DNA from: Chondrus crispus
Taxonomy: Eukaryota > Rhodophyta > Florideophyceae > Gigartinales > Gigartinaceae
DNA length: 64,000 nucleotides
NCBI RefSeq assembly: GCF_000350225.1
Contig: NW_005179007.1
Location: 1-64,000, forward strand
Direction: 5' to 3'
The notes beneath the pieces were generated by a model, which saw only the letters and a program-made list of their open reading frames with translations, did no database searches and was not told the DNA's origin. The position numbers and the translations under genes were made by a program. This document shows, one piece after another, positions 34,646-45,392 of the stretch; within the stretch, counting starts at the first letter, position 1, and each line of letters starts with the position of its first letter.

Positions 34646-35909
34646 TATTGGTAGGTTCGGAGGGGCAAGGGAAAGAAGGAAGGCAGGTTGATGTGTGTGA
34701 GTGAAGGAGTTGGTTCCGAGGTTTACTTTGAAGCCGTTTTCCTGCGATACTTATACACTTCGAGTGCTACACTTTCGCTCTACTCCGACTCCCAGTAAAC
34801 CATACTCTACTATGCGCGACCAAGCGCGGTCCTCTTGTGGCCCGACCATACTGTTCGATTTCCACCTTACGAATCGATTCGTAACTATTAGCTCACAACT
34901 ATTTCTACACTTTCCAAATGACTGTAAACCATGGCCCTTTGCATGCAACTGTTTCACACCTTACTAATCTGCATCCAGTCATGCCAGACTTCATTGTTGT
35001 GCAACGAACAACTTGGCCCTTGTCTATTTCCAACAACGCAAACGTCTTTCATATCACAATCGCCATACGTATCCTTGTTTCTCACCTTACTAATTTCGCC
35101 AAGCACTGTCAGATAATTATGGCAAGTTATAACAATGTGCATCCAGACTTTCTACACAACTCACATGAGAATACATGTAAATCACACGAGTACTGTCATG
35201 AACTTGCATCCAACGGCGCACCATGACGAGAGCACAGTGCAACGGCGCGTGCTCACGCAAGACTCGCATACAGCGTGACGCGTACACAGAATAATCGCAC
35301 AACTGTATTCCTCTCGCGAGAAGTACTTGTTGTACTTTTGATTCACATGTACTGTACTCGGACACACGCAGGATCGCAGACAGTCTGACACTGTAAAACT
35401 GTAAACCCTCATGTGCATACACCTGGATGCGTGTACATGTGTACGTACACGAATCCACCTGGCGACGTGTACATGTGTACACGGCATACATGTGTCCCGC
35501 CCGGGGGCCCCATGCAATTACCCATTACAACCATGGCAAACGACTTGAAACCCCCAAAACAACGTAATTATGGCATATACAGGCCATTTGAAGTACACCA
35601 CAAGGCCAATGACGCACACGTGGACAACGCTCGACCAATAGATTTGCAGCATTAGACCTGAGGGCCAATAGAATTGCAGTATTTTCTGTGTAGTCTATAG
35701 TGCTACGGGCCAAGGTTCCACTTGGCAAAACTATGCAAATTTGCATGACCCTCCGAGAGGCCACTTTCGTCCCCGGAACCCCAAAATCTGGGATTTTACA
35801 CGTGTCATGTCGTGATATGGGTAAGAGCGCCCGGACCGTGCAGTCATGTACACGTGTCACTCGATTTTGACCTTTTCAGATAACAGCATGTGGTCGCACA
35901 TTTTCAATA
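34646..35909 (-). repeat. 5' LTR of the minus-strand copia
   Basis: 1,264 bp. A TATAA box in LTR sense lies at 34751-34755, about 105 bases before the LTR 3' end. Carries ACCAATAG (near 35634) and AACAACGC, unlike the partner LTR. Confidence 0.92.
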
Positions 35910-36090
35910 AGCGCGCCCAAGGGGACACCAAGAAGCCAGCGCCTTTGGCCTAGTGGCTCACAAATTTTTGCGGCAAAATTTTCAGACCTCGATTTTAACA
36001 TCATTTTTTTTCAGCGCCATGGTAAATCTTTTTATTCATTGTTATGCTTATTCTAACTGCACGTACCAAGCGGTCTTACGTAGAATGAAA

Positions 36091-36561
36091 TTACACATTT
36101 CTATGAAACAGGCAGTTGACACCTTGATCGCATGCAACGCACGAGAAAGCCATAGAGCTCATAGACTCCGATTCAACCGGTAAATGTTTCGGCGCTTGCA
36201 TACGGCGAGCAAATTTAACTGGTCTCTTTCCATTAACAGGCTTTCCTCCTATCTCTTCGTTGATGAAGTGAAGGATCGAATGTAACAATTTCTTCATGCC
36301 TGTTAGATCAGCGGATTCCAATTGAGACTCGAGGCTCTTAATTCTTTCCTTCATCGCCTTCTGTTCTTCTGCCATTTCCTTCTTCATCGCCTTCTGTTCT
36401 TCTGCCATTTCCTTCTTCAACTGATCGAGTTCCGCCTTCTTGGCTGGTGTGCTGACCTCCTCTATAATATTCAAAACCCGACGCTTGCTGTTACGCGTCA
36501 GGGTTTGGATGTGGATCACGTCGGCTGATCCACCGAGGTCGGCACTGGTGCTCGGCTGCAT
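36091..36561 (-). CDS. Unknown coiled-coil ORF, array copy 12
   Basis: Carries P23R and G103E; eight-base T-run in its tail. Confidence 0.45.
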   Translation of the reverse strand: MQPSTSADLGGSADVIHIQTLTRNSKRRVLNIIEEVSTPAKKAELDQLKKEMAEEQKAMKKEMAEEQKAMKERIKSLESQLESADLTGMKKLLHSILHFINEEIGGKPVNGKRPVKFARRMQAPKHLPVESESMSSMAFSCVACDQGVNCLFHRNV

Positions 36562-36816
36562 TCGTTTTCCAGCAAAAGGACGTGGCAGGAATTTTTGCCG
36601 CAAATTTTTCAGACCTCGATTTTACCATCAGGTTATGGGCCCAGATTTACGCTACCATTCGTGAGTTCGATTCTCACCGGGTGCACTTGGGCGGCGCAAT
36701 GTTTGTTTGTTTGTTTGTGTCACACTTGGGAACGTACCTGCCTGTGCGTTGTGCAGTGACCCGCGCCGTGTGTTTGGCGTCCCTTGGTAGAGGGGGAGTG
36801 TTGAAAAAGTGAGCGC

Positions 36817-38080
36817 TAATGGTAGGTTCGGAGGGGCAAGGGAAAGAAGGAAGGCAGGTTGATGTGTGTGAGTGAAGGAGTTGGTTCCGAGGTTTACTTT
36901 GAAGCCGTTTTCCTGCGATACTTATACACTTCGAGTGCTACACTTTCGCTCTACTCCGACTCCCAGTAAACCATACTCTACTATGCGCGACCAAGCGCGG
37001 TCCTCTTGTGGCCCGACCATACTGTTCGATTTCCACCTTACGAATCGATTCGTAACTATTAGCTCACAACTATTTCTACACTTTCCAAATGACTGTAAAC
37101 CATGGCCCTTTGCATGCAACTGTTTCACACCTTACTAATCTGCATCCAGTCATGCCAGACTTCATTGTTGTGCAACGAACAACTTGGCACTTGTCTATTT
37201 CCAACAACGCAAACGTCTTTCATATCACAATCGCCATACGTATCCTTGTTTCTCACCTTACTAATTTCGCCAAGCACTGTCAGATAATTATGGCAAGTTA
37301 TAACAATGTGCATCCAGACTTTCTACACAACTCACATGAGAATACATGTAAATCACACGAGTACTGTCATGAACTTGCATCCAACGGCGCACCATGACGA
37401 GAGCACAGTGCAACGGCGCGTGCTCACGCAAGACTCGCATACAGCGTGGCGCGTACACAGAATAATCGCACAACTGTATTCCTCTCGCGAGAAGTACTTG
37501 TTGTACTTTTGATTCACATGTACTGTACTCGGACACACGCAGGATCGCAGACAGTCTGACACTGTAAAACTGTAAACCCTCATGTGCATACACCTGGATG
37601 CGTGTACATGTGTACGTACACGAATCCACCTGGCGACGTGTACATGTGTACACGGCATACATGTGTCCCGCCCGGGGGCCCCATGCAATTACCCATTACA
37701 ACCATGGCAAACGACTTGAAACCCCCAAAACAACGTAATTATGGCATATACAGGCCATTTGAAGTACACCACAAGGCCAATGACGCACACGTGGACAACG
37801 CTCGACCAATAGATTTGCAGCATTAGACCTGAGGGCCAATAGAATTGCAGTATTTTCTGTGTAGTCTATAGTGCTACGGGCCAAGGTTCCACTTGGCAAA
37901 ACTATGCAAATTTGCATGACCCTCCGAGAGGCCACTTTCGTCCCCGGAACCCCAAAATCTGGGATTTTACACGTGTCATGTCGTGATATAGGTAAGAGCG
38001 CCCGGACCGTGCAGTCATGTACACGTGTCACTCGATTTTGACCTTTTCAGATAACAGCATGTGGTCGCACATTTTCAATA
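36817..38080 (-). mobile_element. Solo copia LTR, last array unit
   Basis: AGCGC on both sides. Combines GTGGCGCG (as unit 8), ACCAATAG (as units 4 and 5) and GATATAGG (as unit 3), a clear mosaic. Confidence 0.9.
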
Positions 38081-38262
38081 AGCGCGCCCAAGGGGACACC
38101 AAGAAGCCAGCGCCTTTGGCCTAGTGGCTCACAAATTTTTGCGGCAAAATTTTCAGACCTCGATTTTAACATCATTTTTTTTTCAGCGCCATGGTAAATC
38201 TTTTTATTCGTTGTTATGCTTATTCTAACTGCACGTACCAAGCGGTCTTACGTAGAATGAAA

Positions 38263-38733
38263 TTACACATTTCTATGAAACAGGCAGTTGACACCTTGAT
38301 CGCATGCAACGCACGAGAAAGCCATAGAGCTCATAGACTCCGATTCAACCGGTAAATGTTTCGGCGCTTGCATACGGCGAGCAAATTTAACTGGTCTCTT
38401 TCCATTAACAGGCTTTCCTCCTATCTCTTCGTTGATGAAGTGAAGGATCGAATGTAACAATTTCTTCATGCCTGTTAGATCAGCGGATTCCAATTGAGAC
38501 TCGAGGCTCTTAATTCTTTCCTTCATCGCCTTCTGTTCTTCTGCCATTTCCTTCTTCATCGCCTTCTGTTCTTCTGCCATTTCCTTCTTCAACTGATCGA
38601 GTTCCGCCTTCTTGGCTGGTGTGCTGACCTCCTCTATAATATTCAAAACCCGACGCTTGCTGTTACGCGTCAGGGTTTGGATGTGGATCACGTCGGCTGA
38701 TCCACCGAGGTCGGCACTGGTGCTCGGCTGCAT
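38263..38733 (-). CDS. Unknown coiled-coil ORF, array copy 13
   Basis: Carries P23R and G103E. It lies in the only spacer not followed by an LTR. Confidence 0.45.
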   Translation of the reverse strand: MQPSTSADLGGSADVIHIQTLTRNSKRRVLNIIEEVSTPAKKAELDQLKKEMAEEQKAMKKEMAEEQKAMKERIKSLESQLESADLTGMKKLLHSILHFINEEIGGKPVNGKRPVKFARRMQAPKHLPVESESMSSMAFSCVACDQGVNCLFHRNV

Positions 38734-38980
38734 TCGTTTTCCAGCAAAAGGACGTGGCAGGAATTTTTGCCGCAAATTTTTCAGACCTCGATTTTACCAT
38801 CAGGTTATGGGCCCAGATTTACGCTACCATTCGTGAGTTCGATTCTCACCGGGTGCACTTGGGCGGCGCAATGTTTGTTTGTTTGTTTGTGTCACACTTG
38901 GGAACGTACCTGCCTGTGTGTTGTGCAGTGACCCGCGCCGTGTGTTTGGCGTCCCTTGGTAGAGGGGGAGTGTTGAAATA

Positions 38981-39554
38981 GTGAGCGCGCCCAAGGGGAC
39001 ACCAAGAAGCCAGCGCCTGTGGCCTAGTCGTTAAGGAAATTTTGCGGCAAAATTTTCAGACCTCGATTTTAACATCATTTTCTTTTTTGAGCGCAATGGT
39101 AAAACTTTTGCACACACAGGCAGGTACGTTCCCAAGTCTGACACAAACAAACAAACATTGCCCCGCCCAAGTGCACCCGGTGAGAATCGAACTAACGAAT
39201 GGTAGCGTAAATCTGGGCCCATAACCTGATGTTAAACTCGAGGTCTGAAAATTTGCCGCAAAAGTTCGTTGACCAATAGGCCACAGACGCTGGACTCCCC
39301 CTCGACCAGGGGACGCCAAACACACGGCGCGGGTCACTGCACAACACACAGGCAGGTACGTTCCCAAGTGTGAAACAAACAAACAAACATTGCGCCGCCC
39401 AAGTGCACCGGGTGAGAATCGAACTCACGAATGGTAGCGTAAATCTGGGCCCATAACCTGATGTTAAAATCGAGGTCTGAAAATTTGCCGCAAAAATTCG
39501 TTAACCACTAGGCCACAGGCGCTGGCTTCTTGGTGTCCCCTTGGGCGCGCTCAC
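38981..39554. repeat. Inverted SINE-like copies
   Basis: The forward SINE head 38981-39077 is mirrored by 39459-39554, so the RNA or single strand could fold into a stem of about 95 pairs with few mismatches. Between them lie two minus-strand SINE copies in tandem (about 39092-39297 and 39298-39554). The second is the most complete undivided copy. Read on minus it has acceptor-like GCGCCTG (39516-39522), A box TGGCCTAGTGG, T-arm GTGAG-TTCGATT-CTCAC and B box, with about 80 bases between A and B boxes. This is longer than in a normal tRNA, so I treat it as a tRNA-derived SINE, not a working tRNA gene. Confidence 0.7.
38984..38988. other. Empty copia target site
   Basis: GTGAGCGCGCCCAAGG reads straight through here with a single AGCGC, whereas every other spacer end has AGCGC-LTR-AGCGC. 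This is the pre-insertion state. Confidence 0.85.
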
Positions 39555-39674
39555 TCTTTCAACAGGTGGATCTTCTTCGTGTCTGTTGCAGCTTGGTCTT
39601 GGCAATCGTTGTGTGAGCTGTGGGTGTAGTCCCTAGTCGCCAACGTACCATATCAATCCAAGAAGACTGCCCTT

Positions 39675-39692
39675 CGATCACGCCGGTGATCG
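39675..39692 (+). other. Leader hairpin 1
   Basis: Arms CGATCAC / GTGATCG with loop GCCG, in the copia leader. Confidence 0.45.
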
Positions 39693-39706
39693 TGGTAGCT
39701 GCCAAT

Positions 39707-39761
39707 ACCCTCGCTCTTGGTGAAAGGCTTGTGCCATTGGAAATCTGACTTGAGCGAGGGT
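39707..39761 (+). other. Leader hairpin 2
   Basis: A perfect 10-base stem (ACCCTCGCTC / GAGCGAGGGT) encloses about 35 bases. It is present in every leader copy, for example 45502 and 51717. Confidence 0.5.
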
Positions 39762-39787
39762 CCGACCAAGAATCGTCGAGAGACGAA

Positions 39788-39816
39788 ACACTGATCCTCG
39801 GGGAGGATCACAGTGT
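39788..39816 (+). other. Leader hairpin 3
   Basis: Stem ACACTG-ATCCTC / GAGGAT-CAGTGT with loop GGG and a two-base bulge. Confidence 0.5.
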
Positions 39817-40277
39817 ACTGGTCTAGTCGATCCGCACTCTGCCTTCGGGAGGTGCGTCGGCGGTGTGGGTAACGCTCTCGGTATTAGCCCTATAGGTACG
39901 ACTTCGGTCCCCTGGGTGAAGAGAATACGTGCCTAAACACTGAACCTCTCACTATACGTGTATAAAGTCGCGTACCTTGATTAAGTTCGCACGGAAGAGG
40001 GTGACCCTAGGCGTGATTGTGAACAAATCACACGAGTACGACGAAGGCAGTTTCATTCTTGTGTTGTGGGAAACCTTATTGGGGTAGTACCGTATCAAGT
40101 TTGGACAAGCCGATTTCGGTTGCAGGGACCGTTCGCGGTAGTGACCAAAAGTCCTGGTTCGTCTACAGGCAAAGTGTTGTGCTTACTCGTGGCACATTTG
40201 ATTTAGTTCACAGTCGAAAGACCCGCACTGGCCGACATACAGGGGTAGCGCCCTAAGGCAATTTTAAGAAGAATGCC

Positions 40278-40302
40278 CTTGTTCCACTCCGCCGGGAACA
40301 AG
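40278..40302 (+). other. Leader hairpin 4
   Basis: Arms CTTGTTCC / GGAACAAG with a nine-base loop, shortly before gag. Confidence 0.45.
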
Positions 40303-43300
40303 CACCAAGAACGTTTCCGAGTAATCGCTACAAACTTCTTATACGGGTGGGCTTGCCATTGTGTTGACTATCGGTTAACGGCTTGGGATCCCGGAACAGA
40401 AGACCTTGTATACTCGAAGGGTACATCCATTCGGCGAAATGGATGACCAAAGCTCTGGATCGGTCAAAATCGAAAAGCTGACCGCATCTAACTTTTACAT
40501 CTGGAAGCAGAAAATCCAGCTACTGCTTGCTCTCCGAGATGTCGATCAATACGTTTTTGATGATATCCCGGAGAATGCGACGTCAGATGACCGGAGAAAA
40601 TGGATGCGTGGTGACGCAAAAGCAAAGGCAGTCATCGGACTCACGCTTTCTGATGACTACTTGCAACATGTGCGAGGGTGTAGCAGTGCGAAAGAGACAT
40701 GGGAAGCAATTCTGAATGTGTTTGAGCGTCATACTTTGCTCAACAAACTTGCCGCCCGTCGCGACTTTTACACTGTATCCATGCTCCCATCCGAGAAAGT
40801 GCTCGTGTTCATCAATCGTGTGAAGCAACTTGCTGCCAGATTGCAGTCAATGAGTGTTGAGATTGACGATAAAGAAATTGCAATGGCTGTGTTGAATGGC
40901 TTGCCTCCACGATTCGATAACTTGATTGTTGCTCTTGACGCACTTGGCAATGAAGATAAAGTGTTTGGACTCGAGTTTGTGAAGAGTCGTCTGCTGCAAG
41001 AAGAGCAACGAGAAAGCATGAAGACCGCTTCTGCTTCATCACCACATGCACCTGCACTTGTCAATCGTATGCCTTTTCGACGCGATATGAAATGTACGAA
41101 TTGCAACAGACATGGGCATACTGCAGCGCGTTGCTGGGGCAAGGACGTGAATGGGCGCCGACCTGCGCCGCCAGATGGGTTTCGGTCACGCAACACTGGC
41201 TTAAAGCCAAGTGCATTCGTTTCTCGAGATGACAATTCCACTGCTACCTTTGCTGAGAGTGACTTTACTTGCATGCTTTCGACTTCCACTCGAGAAAAGA
41301 GGGCTGCAAACGCAAGGTCATGGCTTGTCGATTCCGGTTGCAGCGCTCACATTACGTTTGATCGCTCTTTGTTCGTTACGTATGAACAGATGCAATCTGG
41401 ATCAGTCGAGATGGGCACGAAGGCTAGAGCTAATGTCGCTGGTCGCGGCGAGGTAGAATTCATGTTGAACGTCAACGGTAGTCCCCATCCTTGCAAATTG
41501 TCAAACGTTTTGCATGTCCCTGATTTCGGATACTCGCTACTGTCTGTTAGCCAAATGGTTTCAAAGGGTTTGCAAGTGTCATTTGAAAATGAAAAATGCC
41601 GCGTTACTGCAGGACCAACTGTAGTTGCCACAGCGAGTCAAGTTGGGGATTTGTACATACTTGACGTCATGAATGAAACCTTTTCTGCTCACGTAGTTAC
41701 CCTGCAGACGCTACATGAACGCATGGCCCATGTTAATGTACAAGGAATCGCATCAATGATTCACAATAATGTGGTAAGTGGCATCAACGTTCGTCAAAGC
41801 GATGTCATCAGTGCAATGAATCCGAAGTCTGACAATCACTCTCCCATTTGTCCTGCGTGTGTGTTTGGCAAAGCAACGCGATCAGTAATCCCAAAACAGC
41901 GATCATCGTCTCGAGCACAGAACTGTCTTGACTTGGTACATTCTGACGTTTGCGGTCCGCTCGAAGTACAGTCCATTGGTGGTTCGAGATACTTCATTAC
42001 ATTTGTAGATGATCACTCGAACTGGGTAGTTGTGTACACGATGAGAAATAAATCTGAGGCGTTTGCAAAATACAAGTTGTATGAAAAGTTGGCTCAAACC
42101 CACACTGGTCGCAAAGTAAAGGTGCTTCGCACTGATCGAGGGGGAGAGTACTTGTCGACGGAATTCAAGTCGCATTTAGATTTAAACGGTACGCAGCACC
42201 AACTCAAAACGGCGTACACCCCTGAACAAAACGGTGTGGCTGAACGTTTAAATCGAACTTTGATTGATCTTGTCCGCTCAATGCTTTCTCATAAACAGGT
42301 CAGTAAGCGATTCTGGGCCGAGGCTCTTGCCACTTCGGTATATGTACGTAATCGAGTTACTTCACGCGCTTTGCCCGTTAATACAACTCCGCACCACATT
42401 TGGATGAATTCTACTCCAAATGTTGGCCATTTGCGAGTATTTGGGTCAAAGTGTTGGTATACATTACCAAAATTAGAGCTCCGTAAGCTGGACTTGCGAG
42501 CGCGTGAAGCAATGTTTCTTGGGTACTCGCAATGCAGTAAGGCATACAAACTTTGGGACGGAGAGTTGAATAAAATTGTTGTGTCACGGGATGTCAAGTT
42601 TGATGAATCGACATGTGGTATGCATGACATTCCTGCACACGAAAGTGATTCAATCAACTCTGATGTTGACGTTGTATTGCTCGATGGCGACAATGAGAAT
42701 ACAGCTGATACCCCAAATACGGATGAGATCGGTTCTGAAGAGGATGAAGTTTCGGAAGAGGTTCTTGAAAACGATGGCGCTCATTCTGTATGTGAGAATG
42801 ATGAAGATGAAGATGATGTACCAACTGCCGTCGAAACTCCGAATGCCACCCCTCCAACTCCGACTCCAGCTGTGCGAAGATCGTCTCGAGTCAGCAGACC
42901 TCCCGGATCATGGTGGAGGAGCAACGTTGCAGCTGCTCTTCTTTCACATGCGCATGTCGCTATTGAAGGTCCCAAGACTTTCAACCAGGCAACCAACGGT
43001 CCTAGAGCTGCATTTTGGCAGACCGGCATTGACAAAGAACTTGCCTCGCAGACAAAGAATCGGACTTGGAAACTTGTTCCTCGATCTGAGGCGTCAAACA
43101 TCTTGACATCTAGATGGGTTTTCAATGTAAAGCAACTGCCTGATGCAAATGGCAATATAGTTGAAAGTGCAAAAGCCAGACTTGTTGCTCGTGGATTCCA
43201 GCAAGTGCAAGGTCTTGACTATACTGAGACATATGCCCCCGTCATAAAGTTTACGACTATTCGTCTACTTCTTGCCTTAGTTGCTCATTACGACCTTGAA

Positions 43301-44991
43301 CTTCATCAGATGGATGTCGTGACTGCGTTTTTGAACGGCGACTTGGATGAAGACATCTACATGGAGCAACCCGAAGGGTGCATTGACAAAAGCAAAAGTG
43401 ATCACGTGTGCAAACTTTTGAAAGCACTTTACGGTCTTAAACAAGCACATCGTCAATGGCATGCCAAAGTGGATGATTTCTTAATTGGTGAATTGGGATT
43501 CGAGACTTCGCGTAGTGATCCTTGTCTCTACATTAAACGCATCGGTAACACTATCATGCTGATTGCACTTTATGTCGATGACTTGTTACTCGCCGGTAGT
43601 GATATCGATGCCATCAAATGGATGAAGGGGGAGCTTAATAAACGGTTTGAGATGAAAGACCTTGGTGAAGCAAAAGTCTGCATTGGTCTTGAAATTCAAA
43701 GGGATCGGACCGCCAAGACTTTGAGTCTCACTCAAACTATGTATGCATCAAAAGTGCTTGAGCGTTTTCGAATGTTAACGTGTAACCCTCTCTGACTCCA
43801 ATGGAACAAGGTCACACAACCACGATTTCAACCGAAAACGACTCCGAAACAAATGTACCGTATCGTGAGGCAGTGGGATCCCTGATGTACTTGATGGTTG
43901 GCACTCGTCCAGACTTGGCATATGCGATTGGAAAGCTTTCTCAACATTCTGCCAACCCATGTGAGTCACACTGGGCAGGTGTGAAACGGGTAATGCGATA
44001 CGTGCAAGGGACTCGAAACTTAGGAATCGTGTTTGACAATAAATCCAAATCGCCGGAGTTGTTCGGCTTCAGTGATGCTGACTGGGCCGGTTGTTCAGAC
44101 TCTCGCAAGTCGACCAGCGGATATGTTTTCAAGTTCTGCGGTGGAGCGATCAGTTGGAGTTCCCGGAAACAGACTGTGGTTGCAACTTCGACGTGTGAAG
44201 CTGAGTACATTGCACTATGTGAAGCGTGTAAGGAGGCGACTTGGTTGCGTCAAGTGGTTGCTGATGTTCTTGGACTTGATTCTGATCCCACGATTGTGAT
44301 GGGGTGTGACAATGCAGGGACTATTTCGTATGCACAGAATGAATCGGTCAACCGTCGTAACAAACATGTTGATGTGAAATACCACTATGTACGAGATGCA
44401 ATTAAGAGAAACGTCATTTCTTTGTCACATTGCCCGACCACTTCCATGCCTGCAGATATCCTGACGAAAGCACTTGGGCGAGTTCTGTTCCAGAAGTTTG
44501 TAGAACTTCTAGGGCTTGCAGTAGCTACTTCTGGTAAAAGCATGTGATCGAGGGAGAGTGTTGTAATTCTACGACCACATGCTGATATGCATGACACACG
44601 ACGACAGGTATGACACGTGTAAAATGAAAACACTCTGCGTGACGAGCTGAGCAAGTTTCATTTTCACCGTGTACACGTGTGATTTCTGTACACGGTTGCA
44701 CTCTACAGTACTTCAGGAGCACGTTTGGTTTTCAAAGTGTACACGTGTGAAATATGTACACGGTTGCGGTGTACTGTACAATCTGAGCATGTTTCATTTT
44801 CTCCGCCCGACACGTGTATGACCTGGACACATGTCCTCATTACACTGTCGGACGCGTACAGTACGCCTGCAGTCTTACAGACAAAGTGTAGAACCTTGGT
44901 GGCGGGTGCCTGGCACGTGCTAAAGGTTGACAGCGTCCATGGAGTGCAGCACGGGTACAGCAGGACACAAAGATACCGTTGGGCGAGTTTT

Positions 44992-45253
44992 GAATTCGTA
45001 AGGCAAAATGTGCACTGTTGTAATTGACAGTGGACAGGACCTCACGAGAGATTCAGATTCATAAGGCAACGCGTGCGCTGTAAACAGTCCTTGCAGGATT
45101 GATTTGAATTCGTAAGGCAACGTGTGAGCTGTAAACGTGCCTTACGAATTTGTGCCACGCTGGATTTGGAATAGTAAGGGAATTTGTGCTTTGCTGTGCT
45201 TTGTTATACTGCCTTACTAATTTCTCCGTCATGACAGTGCTAATTCGTAAGGC
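44992..45253 (+). promoter_or_regulatory. Cluster of AATTCGTAAGG-like motifs in LTR 1
   Basis: Seven copies in both orientations (44992, 45056, 45106, 45140, 45169, 45211, 45240), upstream of the TATA box. The 1,264-bp LTRs carry the same word as CACCTTACTAAT or CACCTTACGAAT. A likely transcription-factor site cluster (inference). Confidence 0.4.
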
Positions 45254-45387
45254 GGTTTTCTGTTCTGTTTGTTGGGCCATCGCCAGTTTGGCTGAGTAGC
45301 AAGACGGGCACATGTGTTAGAGCCAATACATTTGTAGTATGTGTGTCGTAGTCTTTGGTAGTAGAGTTCTAGAAGATTGCAGAAGTG

Positions 45388-45392
45388 TATAA
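45388..45392 (+). promoter_or_regulatory. LTR 1 TATA box
   Basis: GTGTATAAGTA, 104 bases before the LTR end; conserved with the minus-strand copia LTR. Counterparts lie at 51603, 57435 and 63226. Confidence 0.6.

Larger units (their letters stand above)
28041..35909 (-). mobile_element. Full-length Ty1/copia LTR retrotransposon inside the tandem array
   Basis: This is a copia-order element on the minus strand: 5' LTR 34646-35909, primer-binding site 34631-34645, leader with an extra zinc-finger ORF, gag-pol from about 33433 down to about 29320, polypurine tract 29305-29313, 3' LTR 28041-29304. The target duplication AGCGC lies at 28036-28040 and 35910-35914. In order it shows a gag N-terminal region, a CCHC zinc knuckle (about 32730-32775), an aspartic protease motif in SWLVDS (about 32540), integrase (about 32000-31500), reverse transcriptase with YVDD (about 30300) and RNase H (about 29800-29450). 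Integrase before reverse transcriptase places it in Copia, not Gypsy. The coding part appears broken, with about two breaks. The LTRs are nearly identical, which would mean a recent insertion, but conversion with array LTRs makes that date unsafe. Confidence 0.93.
5513..38988. repeat. 2,172-bp tandem array: solo LTR plus nested SINE/retrocopy spacer
   Basis: A unit of 2,172 bp (2,171 where a T-run is one base shorter) repeats head to tail. LTRs start at 6323, 8495, 10667, 12838, 15010, 17182, 19354, 21526, 23698, 25869, 28041, 34646 and 36817. Each is followed by a 907/908-bp spacer, except that 28041-29304 and 34646-35909 are the two LTRs of one full copia element. AGCGC flanks each solo LTR and the full element. 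A first spacer copy (5513-6322) precedes the first LTR, and the last spacer ends at 38988 in an unoccupied AGCGC site. Units differ at only a few sites each. Expansion by unequal exchange or gene conversion is inferred. Confidence 0.93.
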
